Under the pieces are notes generated by a model. That model worked only from the letters and a program-made list of their open reading frames with translations, was not told the origin of the DNA and searched no databases. From JBQTHP01 sp052389755 (GTDB lineage: Bacteria; Pseudomonadota; Gammaproteobacteria; Steroidobacterales; Steroidobacteraceae): a stretch of DNA of 6,934 bases. Each line of letters opens with the position of its first letter. The stretch's first letter is position 1. Shown here piece by piece: positions 6,385-6,934 of this stretch. The translations under genes and the position numbers were made by a program. The stretch is from positions 1-6,934 of the forward strand of contig JBQTHP010000061.1 in NCBI GenBank assembly GCA_052389755.1, read 5' to 3'.

Positions 6385-6408
6385 GCGGCCGCACTCGCGT
6401 GCGGCCGC
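6385..6408 (-). repeat. Perfect 10-bp hairpin with GCGA tetraloop, upstream of 5S
   Basis: Arms GCGGCCGCAC and GTGCGGCCGC are perfectly complementary; on the transcribed strand the loop is GCGA, a stable GNRA tetraloop. It ends 14 nt before the 5S 5' end, a plausible place for a processing signal. Confidence 0.75.
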
Positions 6409-6453
6409 ACACCTCAATCCGAAAGTCTTTCTCTTGACGCCTTGTCGCGTTCG

Positions 6454-6471
6454 CGATGGATCGCTCCATCG
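6454..6471 (-). repeat. 7-bp hairpin with GCGA tetraloop in the 23S-5S spacer
   Basis: CGATGGA pairs with TCCATCG around a loop that reads GCGA on the transcribed strand, the same loop as in the longer hairpin nearer the 5S. Confidence 0.6.
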
Positions 6472-6480
6472 TCGCATCAA

Positions 6481-6503
6481 CTCAAGCCATCAAACTGCTT
6501 GAG
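6481..6503 (-). repeat. 7-bp hairpin just after the 23S 3' end
   Basis: CTCAAGC at 6481-6487 pairs with GCTTGAG at 6497-6503 across a 9-base loop. It begins about 5 bases after the mature 23S end and may take part in 3' processing. Confidence 0.5.
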
Positions 6504-6508
6504 GTTAT

Positions 6509-6934
<426 letters not shown>

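Larger units (their letters stand above)
6372..6508 (-). other. 23S-5S internal spacer with three hairpins, no tRNA
   Basis: The 137-nt spacer holds no tRNA. Reading in the direction of transcription it contains a 7-bp stem next to the 23S 3' end (arms 6481-6487 and 6497-6503), a 7-bp stem with GCGA loop (6454-6471), and a 10-bp GC stem with GCGA loop (6385-6408) just before the 5S. Such stems in rRNA precursors commonly guide nuclease processing; that role here is inference. Confidence 0.8.

Noticed and set aside
6133..6480. Open frames across the terminator, 5S gene and spacer on both strands
   Set aside because: They cover structural RNA and a terminator, so coding is very unlikely.
6372..6508. 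tRNA gene in the 23S-5S spacer
   Set aside because: No cloverleaf, no TTCGA-type T-loop with an acceptor stem; the spacer is accounted for by simple hairpins.

Overview
The window is GC-rich bacterial chromosome, probably from a gammaproteobacterium. The 5S and 23S rRNA sequences at the right end resemble gammaproteobacterial rRNA, and the exported peptidases are of a kind common in Xanthomonadales/Steroidobacterales/Nevskiales-type genomes. That narrower placement is inference; a full 16S, which would lie beyond the right edge, would settle it.

Layout from left to right. (1) 2-1102, plus strand: the last 366 codons of a gamma-glutamyltranspeptidase-family Ntn hydrolase. It keeps the catalytic Thr-Thr, but the polar residues that bind the gamma-glutamyl group in canonical GGTs are replaced. 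(2) 1084-2343, minus strand: a secreted M19 (membrane/renal dipeptidase-like) zinc dipeptidase, converging on the first gene with a 19-nt overlap. (3) 2340-5090, minus strand: a secreted two-domain M16 zinc protease immediately upstream of the dipeptidase and almost certainly co-transcribed with it. (4) 5154-6033, minus strand: a region of decayed regulators. It holds an ECF sigma factor remnant with two internal deletions and, before it, a PAS-like regulator that stops before any output domain. (5) 6207-6934, minus strand: the distal end of an rRNA operon (3' end of 23S, hairpin-rich spacer, 5S, intrinsic terminator).

The three left-hand genes are all peptidases or amidohydrolases and probably act in the cell envelope or outside the cytoplasm (the GGT N-terminus is outside the window). 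GGT plus an M19 dipeptidase is the enzyme pair that degrades glutathione in animals (gamma-Glu removal, then Cys-Gly hydrolysis). Here the GGT homologue's altered pocket argues against a simple copy of that pathway. General scavenging of peptides and gamma-linked or acylated amino compounds is a safer inference.

I see no CRISPR array, transposase, phage gene or defence system. The points most worth a second look are the GGT pocket substitutions, the two adjacent truncated regulatory genes beside the rRNA operon, a perfect inverted repeat covering the start codon of the M16 gene, and an A-A mismatch in helix I of the 5S rRNA.
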